From the NCBI GenBank assembly GCA_019911785.1, contig JAIOJM010000029.1, positions 1-29,500 of the forward strand: a stretch of DNA of 29,500 bases, written 5' to 3'. This document shows, one piece after another, positions 1 through 7,705 of this stretch; within the stretch, counting starts at the first letter, position 1; every line of letters begins with the position of its first letter. Under the pieces are notes generated by a model. The model searched no databases and was not told the DNA's origin. It was given only the letters and a program-made list of their open reading frames with translations. The stretch is from Sulfuricella sp. (GTDB taxonomy: Bacteria; Pseudomonadota; Gammaproteobacteria; Burkholderiales; Sulfuricellaceae). Position numbers and translations under genes: made by a program.

Positions 1-48
1 GTGAAATACGCGAAACTGCATGAATTGAACAAGAAAGGAAAATCTTGA
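1..48 (+). CDS. 3' end of an unidentified upstream gene (partial)
   Basis: Frame 1 is open from the first base and ends at a TGA at 46-48, giving about 15 residues ending in [11 protein letters not shown]. The stop overlaps the TTG start of the next gene (TTG at 45-47), the coupling style seen throughout this operon, so a real upstream gene is likely. In similar clusters a nucleotide-sugar dehydrogenase often precedes a UDP-glucuronate 4-epimerase, but this tail is too short to identify and I do not recognise it. Confidence 0.35.
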   Translation: MKYAKLHELNKKGKS

Positions 49-1061
49 AAGTTTTAATTACCGGCGTAGCCGGATTCATCGGCATGCATGTTGCCCAGCG
101 TTTGCTGGCGCAGGGTGTCGAGGTGGTCGGCATCGACAACCTCAACGATTACTACGATGTCCAGCTGAAGGAAGATCGCCTGAAGCAGCTCATGCCGCTC
201 CCGGGATTCCGCTTCGTCAGGCTGGACATGGCCGAGCGCACTGCAATGGAAGCGCTTTTCGCCACGGAGAAATTTCAGCGTGTCGTCAACCTCGCTGCGC
301 AGCCCGGCGTGCGCTATTCGCTGAAAAATCCCCATGCCTACGTCAACACCAACATCGTGGGTTTCCTGAACGTGCTCGAGGGCTGCCGCCATAACGGCGT
401 GGAACACCTGGTTTATGCCAGCAGCTCCAGCGTCTACGGCTCCAATACGCATATGCCGTTCAGCGTGCACGACAACGTCGATCACCCGGTCAGCCTCTAC
501 GCCGCCACCAAGAAATCCAACGAACTGATGGCCCACACCTACAGTCACCTGTATCGTTTGCCGACCACCGGGCTGCGGTTCTTCACCGTTTACGGGCCGT
601 GGGGCCGGCCGGACATGTCGCCTTCCCTGTTCGCCAGCGCGATTCTCGAAGATCGGCCGATCGACGTCTTCAACCAGGGCAAGATGCAGCGCGATTTCAC
701 CTATATCGACGACATTGCCGAAGGCGTGGTGCGGGTGCTGGATAAGGTCGCGGAGCCCAATCCGTCGTTCGACCGGGCTGCCCCCGATGCCGCCAGCAGC
801 GATGCGCCTTACCGGATCTACAATATCGGCAACCATGAGCCGGTGGAGTTGATGACATTCATCGAAACCATCGAAAGCGCCGTCGGCAAGAAGGCCGTCA
901 AGAACATGCTGCCGATGCAGGATGGCGATGTGGTCGCCACTTATGCGGATATCGAGGAACTGAGCCGGGCGGTAGGTTTTGCGCCGCATACGCCGTTGAG
1001 TGTAGGGGTGGCGAAGTTTGCTGCCTGGTTCAAGGATTATTACGGGGCGCGCTCAAAATGA
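45..1061 (+). CDS. UDP-glucuronate 4-epimerase (CapI/LpsL-like, extended SDR)
   Basis: This 338-residue protein matches the usual length of UDP-glucuronate 4-epimerases, which interconvert UDP-GlcA and UDP-GalA in the cytoplasm. The NAD-binding motif GVAGFIG lies at residues 7-13, an ASSSSVYG catalytic-serine segment at about 125-132, and the YxxxK pair is Y152/K156. The stretches [12 protein letters not shown] and [16 protein letters not shown] are typical of the CapI subgroup. The start is TTG, preceded by an AAGAAAGGAA ribosome-binding site. The stop overlaps the rfbB start by four bases, so it is translationally coupled to rfbB. It would supply UDP-galacturonate for the glycan. Subgroup assignment rests on motif recognition; another UDP-hexuronate or UDP-hexose substrate is possible. 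Confidence 0.88.
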   Translation: MKVLITGVAGFIGMHVAQRLLAQGVEVVGIDNLNDYYDVQLKEDRLKQLMPLPGFRFVRLDMAERTAMEALFATEKFQRVVNLAAQPGVRYSLKNPHAYVNTNIVGFLNVLEGCRHNGVEHLVYASSSSVYGSNTHMPFSVHDNVDHPVSLYAATKKSNELMAHTYSHLYRLPTTGLRFFTVYGPWGRPDMSPSLFASAILEDRPIDVFNQGKMQRDFTYIDDIAEGVVRVLDKVAEPNPSFDRAAPDAASSDAPYRIYNIGNHEPVELMTFIETIESAVGKKAVKNMLPMQDGDVVATYADIEELSRAVGFAPHTPLSVGVAKFAAWFKDYYGARSK

Positions 1062-2119
1062 TACTGGTCACCGGCGGCGCGGGTTTTATCGGCTCGAATT
1101 TCATTCTGGACTGGATTGCATCTACCGGTGAAGCCGTCGTCAACCTGGACAAACTGACCTATGCCGGCAACCTGGAAAACCTCGCCAGCCTGAAAGGCGA
1201 CCCCCGTCACGTTTTCGTCCAGGGCGACATCAACGACGGGAAACTGGTGGCCAAGCTGCTGGGCCAGCACCAGCCCCGCGCCATCATCCATTTCGCCGCG
1301 GAAAGCCACGTCGACCGATCCATCCACGGCCCGGCGGAATTCATCCAGACCAACATCAACGGCACCTTCAGCCTGCTGGAAGAAGTGCGGGCTTACTGGC
1401 AGGGGCTGCAAGGCGAAGAAAAAGCCGCCTTCCGTTTCCTCCACGTTTCCACCGACGAGGTGTACGGCTCGCTCGGCCCGAACGATCCGCCGTTCGCTGA
1501 AACCACGGCATATGCGCCGAACAGCCCCTACTCCGCCTCCAAGGCGGCGTCCGATCATCTGGTGCGGGCCTATCATCACACCTACGGACTGCCGACGCTG
1601 ACCACCAACTGCTCGAACAATTACGGCGCGTTCCAGTTCCCCGAGAAGCTGATTCCCCTGATCATCCTCAATGCCCTCAACGGCAAGCCGCTGCCGATTT
1701 ACGGTGACGGCATGAACGTGCGCGACTGGCTCTACGTCGGCGACCACTGCGCCGCGATCCGTGAAGTGCTCGCGCGGGGGCGTCCGGGCGAAACCTATAA
1801 CATCGGCGGCTGGAACGAAAAAACCAACCTCGACGTGGTGCACACCGTGTGCGCCATCCTCGACGATCTGAAGCCAAATCCCGGCAGCACCCATTACTCA
1901 TCCCTCATCACCTACGTAAAAGACCGCCCCGGCCACGACCGCCGCTATGCCATCGACGCGCGCAAAATCGAGCGCGAGCTGGGCTGGAAGCCGAAGGAAA
2001 CCTTCGAGACCGGCATCCGCAAAACCGTGCGCTGGTACCTCGATCACCAGCCATGGATCGAGAATGTGGTGAGTGGAGAGTATCGGGAGTGGGTGGGAAG
2101 GAATTATGGTGAGCGGTGA
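1058..2119 (+). CDS. rfbB: dTDP-glucose 4,6-dehydratase RfbB/RmlB
   Basis: This enzyme converts dTDP-glucose to dTDP-4-keto-6-deoxyglucose, the second step of dTDP-L-rhamnose synthesis. At 353 residues it is full length. The NAD motif GGAGFIG is at residues 6-12, the dehydratase signature STDEVYGS carries T132, D133 and E134, and YSASK gives Y158/K162. The family segment [19 protein letters not shown] is intact. The ATG overlaps the preceding stop (ATGA). The 3' end overlaps the four-helix-bundle gene by 14 bases. It is followed by rfbA, rfbC and rfbD, a complete rhamnose pathway interrupted only by that small gene. Confidence 0.96.
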   Translation: MILVTGGAGFIGSNFILDWIASTGEAVVNLDKLTYAGNLENLASLKGDPRHVFVQGDINDGKLVAKLLGQHQPRAIIHFAAESHVDRSIHGPAEFIQTNINGTFSLLEEVRAYWQGLQGEEKAAFRFLHVSTDEVYGSLGPNDPPFAETTAYAPNSPYSASKAASDHLVRAYHHTYGLPTLTTNCSNNYGAFQFPEKLIPLIILNALNGKPLPIYGDGMNVRDWLYVGDHCAAIREVLARGRPGETYNIGGWNEKTNLDVVHTVCAILDDLKPNPGSTHYSSLITYVKDRPGHDRRYAIDARKIERELGWKPKETFETGIRKTVRWYLDHQPWIENVVSGEYREWVGRNYGER

Positions 2120-2489
2120 TCGGCAAGCAGTGAGCGGGAAACCCCATGAAGCCTGGAAATCCGCGATGGATCTGGTAGAGGGGGACTATCGGATTACTGC
2201 TACCTTCCCGGCAAGCGAACAATTTGGACTGGTTTCGCAGATGCGTCGGGCGTCGGTATCTGTCCCCAGCAATCTTGCCGAGGGTGCGGCCCGGGATGGC
2301 GTAAGGGAGTTTGCACACTTCCTGAGCATTGCCAAAGGTTCGCTGAGTGAACTGGATACACAATATCAACTGGCACAAAGGCTTGGCTTCATCAAGGAAA
2401 GTCATACCGATCTTGCCGGTCTGATTGAAAAGGTAAGCAAGCTCGTTACCGGATTGCACAAGAAAGTCAAGGAGGGGGCCCGCACATGA
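2106..2489 (+). CDS. Four-helix bundle protein (S23/TIGR02436 family)
   Basis: This 127-residue helical protein carries the family core [33 protein letters not shown] and a C-terminal helix. Family members occur inside 23S rRNA intervening sequences and, as here, embedded in polysaccharide operons; their function is not established. The chosen ATG at 2106 has GGAAGG just upstream and lies at the edge of a 7-bp repeat array, so residues 2-11 ([10 protein letters not shown]) appear repeat-encoded and the ancestral start may have been elsewhere. It overlaps rfbB by 14 bases and its TGA overlaps the rfbA ATG by four. It has no evident role in rhamnose synthesis. Inverted heptamer arrays flank it, suggesting insertion as a unit. 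Confidence 0.85.
   Translation: MVSGDRQAVSGKPHEAWKSAMDLVEGDYRITATFPASEQFGLVSQMRRASVSVPSNLAEGAARDGVREFAHFLSIAKGSLSELDTQYQLAQRLGFIKESHTDLAGLIEKVSKLVTGLHKKVKEGART
2108..2135 (+). repeat. Heptamer array, left of the S23 gene (GGTGAGC orientation)
   Basis: Four consecutive 7-bp units can be read: GGTGAGC, GGTGATC, GGCAAGC and AGTGAGC. They are degenerate copies of one heptamer, the reverse complement of the YTCACCN units found at 2493-2520 and in rfbD. The array overlaps the 3' end of rfbB and provides the first codons of the four-helix-bundle gene. Confidence 0.65.
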
Positions 2490-3397
2490 CCGCTCACCGT
2501 TCACCACTTACTGCTCACCACACCAAGGGAATCATCCTCGCCGGCGGCTCCGGCACGCGCCTGCATCCGGTGACCCTGGCGGTTTCCAAGCAGTTGCTGC
2601 CGGTGTACGACAAGCCGATGATCTACTATCCCCTGTCCACGCTGATGCTGGCCGGGATACGCGACATCCTGATCATTTCCACGCCCCAGGATACGCCGCG
2701 CTTCGAGCAATTGCTGGGTGATGGCACGCGCTGGGGACTGAACATTTCCTACGCGGTGCAGCCAGAGCCGGAGGGCATTGCCCAGGCGTTCATTATCGGC
2801 GCGGATTTCATCGGCAATGATCCGTGTGCCCTGGTGCTGGGCGACAATATCTTTTATGGCCACGAATTGGCGCAAGATTTGCGGGCCGCGGCGCAAAAGG
2901 ACAGCGGGGCGACGGTATTCGCCTACCCGGTGCACGACCCCGAGCGCTATGGCGTGGTGGAATTCGATCAGGCCGGTCAGGCGCTTTCCATCGAGGAAAA
3001 ACCCCTCAAGCCGAAATCCCGCTATGCGGTGACCGGCCTGTATTTCTACGATAATCGCGTGGTGGAAATAGCGCGCTCGCTCCAGCCCTCTCCCCGAGGC
3101 GAACTGGAGATTACCGACGTCAACAGGCTATACCTGAGCCAGGGGCGGCTGGACGTGGCGGTCATGGGCCGCGGCATGGCCTGGCTGGATACCGGCACGC
3201 ACGAATCCCTCCTGGAGGCATCCCAGTTCATCGAGACGATAGAAAAGCGCCAGGGCCTCAAGATTGCCTGCCCGGAAGAGATCGCTTACCGCATGGGCTA
3301 TATTTCCGCGGAACAGCTGGAAGCTCTGGCTATACCATTGAGCAAAAACGGCTATGGGCGGTATTTGCAGGGGCTGCTGCAGGAAAGGCTGTTCTGA
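2486..3397 (+). CDS. rfbA: Glucose-1-phosphate thymidylyltransferase RfbA/RmlA
   Basis: This enzyme makes dTDP-glucose from glucose-1-phosphate and dTTP, the first committed step of dTDP-L-rhamnose synthesis. The nucleotidyltransferase signature [11 protein letters not shown] starts at about residue 20, followed by K35[16 protein letters not shown], and the catalytic segment [10 protein letters not shown] is intact. It has 303 residues against about 290 for the family. The extra N-terminal residues ([12 protein letters not shown] before KGIILAGG) are encoded by a 7-bp repeat array, so the array has supplied a new start coupled to the preceding stop (ATGA). The 3' end overlaps rfbC by one base (TGATG). 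The extension is unlikely to disturb the fold because it precedes the first beta strand. Confidence 0.96.
   Translation: MTAHRSPLTAHHTKGIILAGGSGTRLHPVTLAVSKQLLPVYDKPMIYYPLSTLMLAGIRDILIISTPQDTPRFEQLLGDGTRWGLNISYAVQPEPEGIAQAFIIGADFIGNDPCALVLGDNIFYGHELAQDLRAAAQKDSGATVFAYPVHDPERYGVVEFDQAGQALSIEEKPLKPKSRYAVTGLYFYDNRVVEIARSLQPSPRGELEITDVNRLYLSQGRLDVAVMGRGMAWLDTGTHESLLEASQFIETIEKRQGLKIACPEEIAYRMGYISAEQLEALAIPLSKNGYGRYLQGLLQERLF
2493..2520 (+). repeat. Heptamer array, right of the S23 gene (CTCACCG orientation)
   Basis: Four tandem 7-bp units can be read: CTCACCG, TTCACCA, CTTACTG and CTCACCA. A further degenerate unit may precede them. The array is inverted relative to the one at 2108-2135 and lies within codons 3-12 of rfbA, where it encodes the atypical N-terminal extension. 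Confidence 0.7.
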
Positions 3398-3942
3398 TGA
3401 AGGTTGTCCGGAGCAGCATTCCCGACGTATTGATCCTCGAACCCAAAGTGTATGGCGACGAGCGCGGCTTTTTTTTCGAGAGCTACAACGAAAAAGTGCT
3501 GGCGGAGGTGGCGGGAATTACCGCGCATTTCGTCCAGGACAACCATTCCCGCTCGGCAAAAAACGTGCTGCGCGGCCTGCATTATCAGATCAAGCAGCCG
3601 CAGGGCAAGCTGGTGCGGGTGATTGCGGGCGAGGTGTTCGACGTTGCGGTGGATATCCGCAAGAGCTCGCCCACCTTCGGGAAGTGGACGGGGTTCAACC
3701 TGTCGGCGGAAAACAAGCGCATGGCCTGGATCCCCCCCGGTTTCGCGCACGGCTTCCTGGTATTGTCCGACTACGCCGAGTTCTTGTATAAAACCACCGA
3801 TTACTGGGTCCCAGAACACGAGCGCTGCATCCGCTGGAGCGACAGCGATCTGGCCGTGGATTGGCCGCTTCAGGGTGAGCCGGTGCTATCTGCCAAGGAC
3901 CAGGCGGGTGCCGCATTCCGCGCAGCCGAGGTGTTTGAGTGA
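3397..3942 (+). CDS. rfbC: dTDP-4-dehydrorhamnose 3,5-epimerase RfbC/RmlC
   Basis: This cupin enzyme epimerises C3 and C5 of dTDP-4-keto-6-deoxyglucose, the third rhamnose step. At 181 residues it is full length. The family core RGLHYQ places the catalytic base at H62, with K72 (QPQGKLVRV) and the YKTTDYW segment (Y131, Y136) also present, and D168 in SAKDQ. RGFFFESYNE at 23-32 is the usual N-terminal motif. Its codons contain a run of eight T (3469-3476), which simply encodes the conserved phenylalanines. It overlaps rfbA by one base and rfbD by four (GTGA). Confidence 0.96.
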   Translation: MKVVRSSIPDVLILEPKVYGDERGFFFESYNEKVLAEVAGITAHFVQDNHSRSAKNVLRGLHYQIKQPQGKLVRVIAGEVFDVAVDIRKSSPTFGKWTGFNLSAENKRMAWIPPGFAHGFLVLSDYAEFLYKTTDYWVPEHERCIRWSDSDLAVDWPLQGEPVLSAKDQAGAAFRAAEVFE

Positions 3943-4850
3943 AAAAAATTCTATTGGTCGGCAAGAACGGCCAAGTCGGCTGGGAACTGCAACGCACCCT
4001 GGCGCCGCTGGGCGATGTAGTCGCCGTTGACCGCCAGGGCATGGATCTGGCCAACCCTGATTCGATCCGCGGTGCCATCAGAACGATCCGGCCGGATTTG
4101 ATCGTCAATGCCGCCGCCTATACCGCTGTCGACAAGGCGGAGAGCGAACCCGACCTGGCCATGGCGATCAACGGCATCGCGCCCGGCATCATGGCGGAAG
4201 AGGCCAAACGACTCGGCGCCGCCATGGTTCACTATTCCACCGATTACGTGTTCGATGGCACCAAAACCTCGCCCTATACCGAAGAGGACGCGCCCAACCC
4301 GCTCAGTGTTTATGGCAAAACCAAGCTCGCCGGCGAGCGGGCGATCCAGGAGGCGGGCATCCCGCACCTGATTTTCCGCACCAGCTGGGTGTATGGCGCA
4401 CGCGGCAGGAATTTCCTGCTCACCATCCTGCGCCTGGCGAAAGAGCGCGATGAACTGAAAATCGTGGCTGACCAGATCGGCGCCCCCACCTGGAGCCGCA
4501 TGATTGCCGAAGCTACGTCACAAATTCTCGCGCAAAGTATTTTACCCCTTACTCCTCACCCCTCACTTCTCACCCAATACGGCGGTGTTTACAATTTGAC
4601 AGCAGCCGGCCGGACTTCCTGGTACGGTTTTGCCAAAACCATCCTTGAGTCCGTGACGCCTCAAGGAGGCAACCCCTCACCCCTCACCCGTCGCCCCTCA
4701 CCGAACTTGATTCCCATCACCACGTCCGAATATCCGCTGCCCGCGCCAAGACCTTCAAACTCTGTCTTGTCTTCTGCCAAGCTCAATCGGACATTTGGCG
4801 TGGCACTGCCCACTTGGAGCGATTCTTTAACCCTTTGTATGGGCGAATGA
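3939..4850 (+). CDS. rfbD: dTDP-4-dehydrorhamnose reductase RfbD/RmlD with two in-frame repeat insertions
   Basis: This reductase completes dTDP-L-rhamnose using NAD(P)H. GKNGQVG at 8-14 binds the cofactor, STDYVFDG at about 100-107 holds T101, and the YxxxK pair is Y125/K129. The start is GTG, overlapping the rfbC stop. Two stretches are not typical of the family: about residues 200-213 (ILPLTPHPSLLTQ, before GGVYNLTAAGRTSW) and about 240-256 (before LIPITTSEYPLPAPRPSNSV). Both are encoded by 7-bp repeat arrays that keep the frame, and both fall in the C-terminal substrate domain, probably in loops. The RPSNSVLSSAKL end is intact, so the enzyme is probably functional. It is the last of the rhamnose genes. 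Confidence 0.94.
   Translation: MKKILLVGKNGQVGWELQRTLAPLGDVVAVDRQGMDLANPDSIRGAIRTIRPDLIVNAAAYTAVDKAESEPDLAMAINGIAPGIMAEEAKRLGAAMVHYSTDYVFDGTKTSPYTEEDAPNPLSVYGKTKLAGERAIQEAGIPHLIFRTSWVYGARGRNFLLTILRLAKERDELKIVADQIGAPTWSRMIAEATSQILAQSILPLTPHPSLLTQYGGVYNLTAAGRTSWYGFAKTILESVTPQGGNPSPLTRRPSPNLIPITTSEYPLPAPRPSNSVLSSAKLNRTFGVALPTWSDSLTLCMGE
4541..4575 (+). repeat. Heptamer array inside rfbD (first)
   Basis: Five 7-bp units can be read: TTTACCC, CTTACTC, CTCACCC, CTCACTT and CTCACCC. They match the YTCACCN consensus of the array at 2493-2520. The units total 35 bases, and the surrounding insertion preserves the rfbD frame. Confidence 0.7.
4676..4703 (+). repeat. Heptamer array inside rfbD (second)
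   Basis: Four 7-bp units can be read: CTCACCC, CTCACCC, GTCGCCC and CTCACCG. They have the same orientation as the array at 4541-4575 and encode the atypical Pro/Ser-rich stretch near rfbD residue 250. Confidence 0.7.
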
Positions 4851-4955
4851 CGGAATGGATGTCGTCATGGTTGAGTTGGGTTATGCGGGTATCCACTTGC
4901 AGTCGAGTTCGACAAAAAATACAAACCCATCGGGTTCGACCTTTAATAAATAACA

Positions 4956-5927
4956 ATGGAATATGAAAAGGAATGTCCTTTGAGCCGTGAAATCCGCAAG
5001 GTTTTGGTGGTGGGCGGCAGTGGTTTTATTGGCAGCCATTTGTGCCGCAGATTGCTGGCCGAGAATTATCTGCCCGTGGTATTCGATCGTGTTGCCCCGC
5101 CTGTAGAGGGGGTTGAATATCATCGTGGAGACATGTCTACCATTGCCGATCTGTGGCCTTCCCTGCTGGAGGATGTAGTCGCTGTTTACCATCTTGCCTG
5201 GACGACCAAGCCCCAATCGGCGAACAATGATCCGTTGTTCGATCTTCAGTCCAACGTGGCAGCGGGCATCCATCTTCTGGATGGCCTGGTTCGCTTGAGT
5301 CATCGGCCCAGGTTCATTTTTGTGTCGACCGGCGGGGCGGTTTATGGTCAGGCAGGGAATCTGCCTGTTCCGGAAGATTTTCCTACAAATCCAATTAGTG
5401 CCTACGGCATCAGTAAGCTGGCGCTTGAGCATTACTTGCAGCTTTATCACCGATTGCACGAGCTCGATTATCTGGTGTTCCGGCCCGGCAATCCTTATGG
5501 GGAAGGGCAGGATCCGGCTGGCGCGCAGGGTGCTGTGGCCGTGTTCCTCGGAAAAATTTTTCGCGGGGAACCTGTCACGATTTGGGGTGACGGGGAGGTG
5601 GTTCGCGATTATCTGCATATCGATGACCTGGTCTCCGCCCTCGTGGCTGGCCTCGCTTATCAACCAACGGCAGCCAACCCCCGGGTCTTCAACGTGGGCA
5701 GCGGCGGGGGCGTGAGCCTCAACGGGCTGGTAAAGATGCTCGAACAGATAGCGGGCCGGCTCGCGCGGGTAACTTATACGCCGGGCCGCAAGGCGGATGT
5801 GCCGCATATTGTTCTAGATATCAGCCGGATCCGCGAGTACCTGAAGTGGACGCCGAAAATCACGATGGAACAAGGTTTGAAGCGCACCTGGGACTGGATT
5901 GCCGCTTCGGAAGAAGGTGTGCGGTGA
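4956..5927 (+). CDS. NAD-dependent epimerase/dehydratase (GalE-like extended SDR)
   Basis: This is a sugar-nucleotide-modifying extended SDR of 323 residues. VVGGSGFIGSH near residue 18 is the NAD motif, VSTGGAVYG holds the catalytic serine/threonine region, and YGISK supplies the YxxxK pair. FRPGNPYGEGQ and GDGEVVRDYLHIDD are typical of UDP-hexose 4-epimerase relatives, but the exact sugar cannot be named. The ATG at 4956 lacks an obvious ribosome-binding site. A TTG at 4980 in the same frame is preceded by AAAAGGA at good spacing and may be the true start (MSREIRKVLVV). A 105-base gap separates it from rfbD, and its stop overlaps the next glycosyltransferase start (GTGA). Confidence 0.85.
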   Translation: MEYEKECPLSREIRKVLVVGGSGFIGSHLCRRLLAENYLPVVFDRVAPPVEGVEYHRGDMSTIADLWPSLLEDVVAVYHLAWTTKPQSANNDPLFDLQSNVAAGIHLLDGLVRLSHRPRFIFVSTGGAVYGQAGNLPVPEDFPTNPISAYGISKLALEHYLQLYHRLHELDYLVFRPGNPYGEGQDPAGAQGAVAVFLGKIFRGEPVTIWGDGEVVRDYLHIDDLVSALVAGLAYQPTAANPRVFNVGSGGGVSLNGLVKMLEQIAGRLARVTYTPGRKADVPHIVLDISRIREYLKWTPKITMEQGLKRTWDWIAASEEGVR

Positions 5928-7099
5928 AGGTTATTTACAGCACAGCCAGCCGTCTGGGCGGAACGGGACTTTCCAACGTGGCTTTTCATGCGGCTCGGGC
6001 GATCTACCGTGCGGGTAGCTTGGTGAAAGTCATCGCTTACGGCAACCGCCAGGCTGAAATTCCCCGTGATCTGATCAAGACCATCTGGTTTCAGCCGGCA
6101 AAGATTTTTTCTTCCCTTTCCTCGCGCTATTACTATTCGATGAAACGGATGTGGCTGGACTGGCGGGTGGCCGCTTATCTGCGCCGCCACAAATGCGACA
6201 TCTTTCATGGCTGGACGCATGAATCGTTGCGCTCCCTGCAAGCGGCTAAACAGCAGGGGGCGATCACCATCGTTGACCGTGGCTATTCCCATCCGCGTTT
6301 CAGCAAGCGCATTCTCGATGAGGAATATGCCATCTACGGTGTGCCGCGCAAGCTTGAACAGGCGCCGAAATGGCTGTCGCCGTTCGATCACTGGCGGCGC
6401 GAGCTGGAAGAGGCCGTCGAAGAATTTGACGTTGCCGATTATGTTTTCGTCAATTCCCGGTTCTGCTACGACACCTTCGTTGATGAGGGTTACCCGAAGG
6501 AAAAGCTGGTCATGATTCCGCGCGGGTTCGAGGTGGCGAAATTCCGCCCCCTGCCCAAAGAAGACGACAAGTTTCGGGTGGTATTCGTCGGCCTGCTGTG
6601 TGTACGCAAGGGCCTCAAGTATCTGCTGGAGGCTTGGGACAGGCTGAATCTGCCGGATGCGGAACTGGTACTGGTCGGAACCCTGCATGAGGAACTCAAG
6701 CCGATGATGGCGCCCTATCTGGGACGGAAGGATGTCGTCCATCTGGGTTTCGTGCCGGATCCAGTGCAGCTCTATAACCGGGGTACGGTGTTCGTGTTTC
6801 CCTCCGTGGACGAAGGCAGCGCCAAGGTGACCTACGAAGCGATGGCCTGCGGCCTGCCGGTGATCGTTACTCCCAATGCCGGCTCCCTGGCCCGCGATGG
6901 CAAGGATGGATTCATCGTGCCGATACGGCAGGTGGAGCCGCTCATGGAAAAAATCCTTTATTTTTATCAGAATCGTGATGCGGCGGCGGAAATGGGTGCA
7001 GAGGCCCGGCGGTATATCGAAACCTACACCTGGGAGCATTATGAGCAAACCCTCATCGAAACCTATAAAGAATTACTCAAGCGGCCATTAGCCCATTAG
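5924..7099 (+). CDS. Glycosyltransferase, GT4-type (GT-B fold)
   Basis: This 391-residue transferase starts at a GTG overlapping the previous stop (GTGA). The same frame is open upstream, but that part is antisense-like coding inside the epimerase gene. The N-terminal acceptor domain begins VKVIYSTASRLGGTGLSNVAFH. The donor domain has MIPRGFE at about residue 197, VVFVGLLCVRKGLKYLLEAW, and the EX7E-type motif at E297 and E305 (EGSAKVTYEAMACGLPVI). Donor and acceptor sugars cannot be read from sequence. The last codons carry two tandem copies of CCATTAGC, and the insert beginning immediately downstream is unrelated to glycan synthesis. Confidence 0.88.
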   Translation: MKVIYSTASRLGGTGLSNVAFHAARAIYRAGSLVKVIAYGNRQAEIPRDLIKTIWFQPAKIFSSLSSRYYYSMKRMWLDWRVAAYLRRHKCDIFHGWTHESLRSLQAAKQQGAITIVDRGYSHPRFSKRILDEEYAIYGVPRKLEQAPKWLSPFDHWRRELEEAVEEFDVADYVFVNSRFCYDTFVDEGYPKEKLVMIPRGFEVAKFRPLPKEDDKFRVVFVGLLCVRKGLKYLLEAWDRLNLPDAELVLVGTLHEELKPMMAPYLGRKDVVHLGFVPDPVQLYNRGTVFVFPSVDEGSAKVTYEAMACGLPVIVTPNAGSLARDGKDGFIVPIRQVEPLMEKILYFYQNRDAAAEMGAEARRYIETYTWEHYEQTLIETYKELLKRPLAH

Positions 7100-7101
7100 C
7101 C
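7085..7101 (+). repeat. CCATTAGC tandem pair, left edge of the TA/ATPase insert
   Basis: CCATTAGC occurs twice in a row (7085-7092, 7093-7100) across the stop codon of the preceding glycosyltransferase. The 11-mer GCCCATTAGCC (7091-7101) recurs as its reverse complement GGCTAATGGGC at 9191-9201, at the other edge of the accessory region. Confidence 0.55.
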
Positions 7102-7148
7102 CAATATGCCTTTGTAGTCAGGCTTCAGCCTGCCTATCGGTTATCAGA

Positions 7149-7177
7149 TTGCTTTCTTAATCCGGCTCAGCTACTAT
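7149..7177 (+). promoter_or_regulatory. Predicted sigma-70 promoter of the parD-like/relE pair
   Basis: A -35 TTGCTT (7149-7154) and a -10 TACTAT (7172-7177) are separated by 17 bases. The -10 overlaps the palindromic operator at 7174-7199, the arrangement expected for an autorepressed toxin-antitoxin operon. Confidence 0.5.
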
Positions 7178-7199
7178 TTGCTACATTTGTAACAAATAG
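7174..7199 (+). promoter_or_regulatory. Palindromic operator upstream of the ParD-like antitoxin
   Basis: A 26-base near-perfect palindrome has outer arms CTATTTG and CAAATAG and inner arms TACA and TGTA. Only one position per arm and the central pair fail to match. It ends nine bases before the antitoxin ATG and overlaps the predicted -10, so it is a likely binding site for the antitoxin or the TA complex. Confidence 0.6.
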
Positions 7200-7208
7200 G
7201 GACGAGCC

Positions 7209-7436
7209 ATGAGCATGCCTGTACGCATTAATGATGAATTGTACGAACAAGCGAAGACCGCCTCAAAGGGGGAATGCCGCACCATCTCAGGTCAACTTGA
7301 ATTTTGGGCGAGGGTAGGCAAGGCTGCGCTGGATAACCCCGACCTGCCTATTGAGTTCGTTAGGGAGCTCATGATTGCCAGAGCGGAAGATCGCAAACAA
7401 CTTACCCCCTTCGTGCCAGGGCAATTCCGTGGCTGA
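7209..7436 (+). CDS. ParD-like antitoxin of a type II toxin-antitoxin system
   Basis: This 75-residue protein starts MSMPVRINDELYEQAKTAS and continues with SGQLEFWARVGKAALDNPDLP. That pattern resembles the ParD-like (PF11903-type) antitoxins: an N-terminal ribbon-helix-helix-like segment followed by a toxin-binding tail. It would neutralise the RelE-like toxin and repress its own promoter through the palindrome at 7174-7199. The stop overlaps the toxin's GTG start region by eight bases. It sits in an accessory insert between two glycosyltransferase genes. Confidence 0.75.
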   Translation: MSMPVRINDELYEQAKTASKGECRTISGQLEFWARVGKAALDNPDLPIEFVRELMIARAEDRKQLTPFVPGQFRG

Positions 7437-7704
7437 GATTCGCGTTCAGCAAGCCAACGCTTTTCTGCGCGCCTATAAAAAGCTTCACAACAACCAGAAG
7501 GATGTAATTGATAAGGCTGTAGCAGACATCGTTCGCGATCCGACCATTGGTGAAGCGAAGAAGGGCGATCTCTCCGGCGTTTATGTTCACAAATTCGACT
7601 GTGTGAACCAACAGTTCCTTTTGGCCTACGAATATGATTCGACAACTCGCGTGTTGTTATTGGTTGGAACACACGAGAACTTTTACCGCAACCTCAAACG
7701 CTGA
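7429..7704 (+). CDS. RelE/ParE-family toxin
   Basis: This 91-residue protein starts at GTG 7429 (VAEIRVQQANAFLRAYKKLHNNQKDVIDKAVADIV), with AGGG just upstream and an eight-base overlap with the antitoxin. The RelE/ParE fold is recognisable from the long N-terminal helices, GDLSGVYVHKFD, and the last strands (QQFLLAYEYD, RVLLLVGTHENFYRNLKR). The HENFYRNLK end is typical of RelE-like mRNA interferases in this antitoxin pairing. Whether it cleaves mRNA or poisons gyrase like ParE cannot be decided here. An upstream in-frame ATG (7375) is unlikely because it would lie deep inside the antitoxin gene. Confidence 0.78.
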   Translation: MAEIRVQQANAFLRAYKKLHNNQKDVIDKAVADIVRDPTIGEAKKGDLSGVYVHKFDCVNQQFLLAYEYDSTTRVLLLVGTHENFYRNLKR

Positions 7705-7705
7705 T

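Noticed and set aside
54..989. Long open frame on the minus strand opposite the UDP-glucuronate 4-epimerase gene
   Set aside because: It mirrors a clear SDR gene with intact motifs; the minus-strand product is His/Arg-rich with no recognisable domain, as expected from antisense reading of GC-rich coding DNA.
3469..3476. T8 run in rfbC as a second phase-variation tract
   Set aside because: It encodes the conserved phenylalanines of the RGFF(F/L)ES motif, is shorter than usual contingency tracts and lies in a biosynthetic enzyme.
4851..4955. Possible terminator (AACCC-ATC-GGGTT) between rfbD and the next epimerase
   Set aside because: The stem is only five pairs and no T-run follows, so it is not convincing.
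5774..7048. 424-codon minus-strand frame opposite the glycosyltransferase at 5924
   Set aside because: It is an antisense shadow; the plus-strand protein has clear GT4 motifs and coupled translation.
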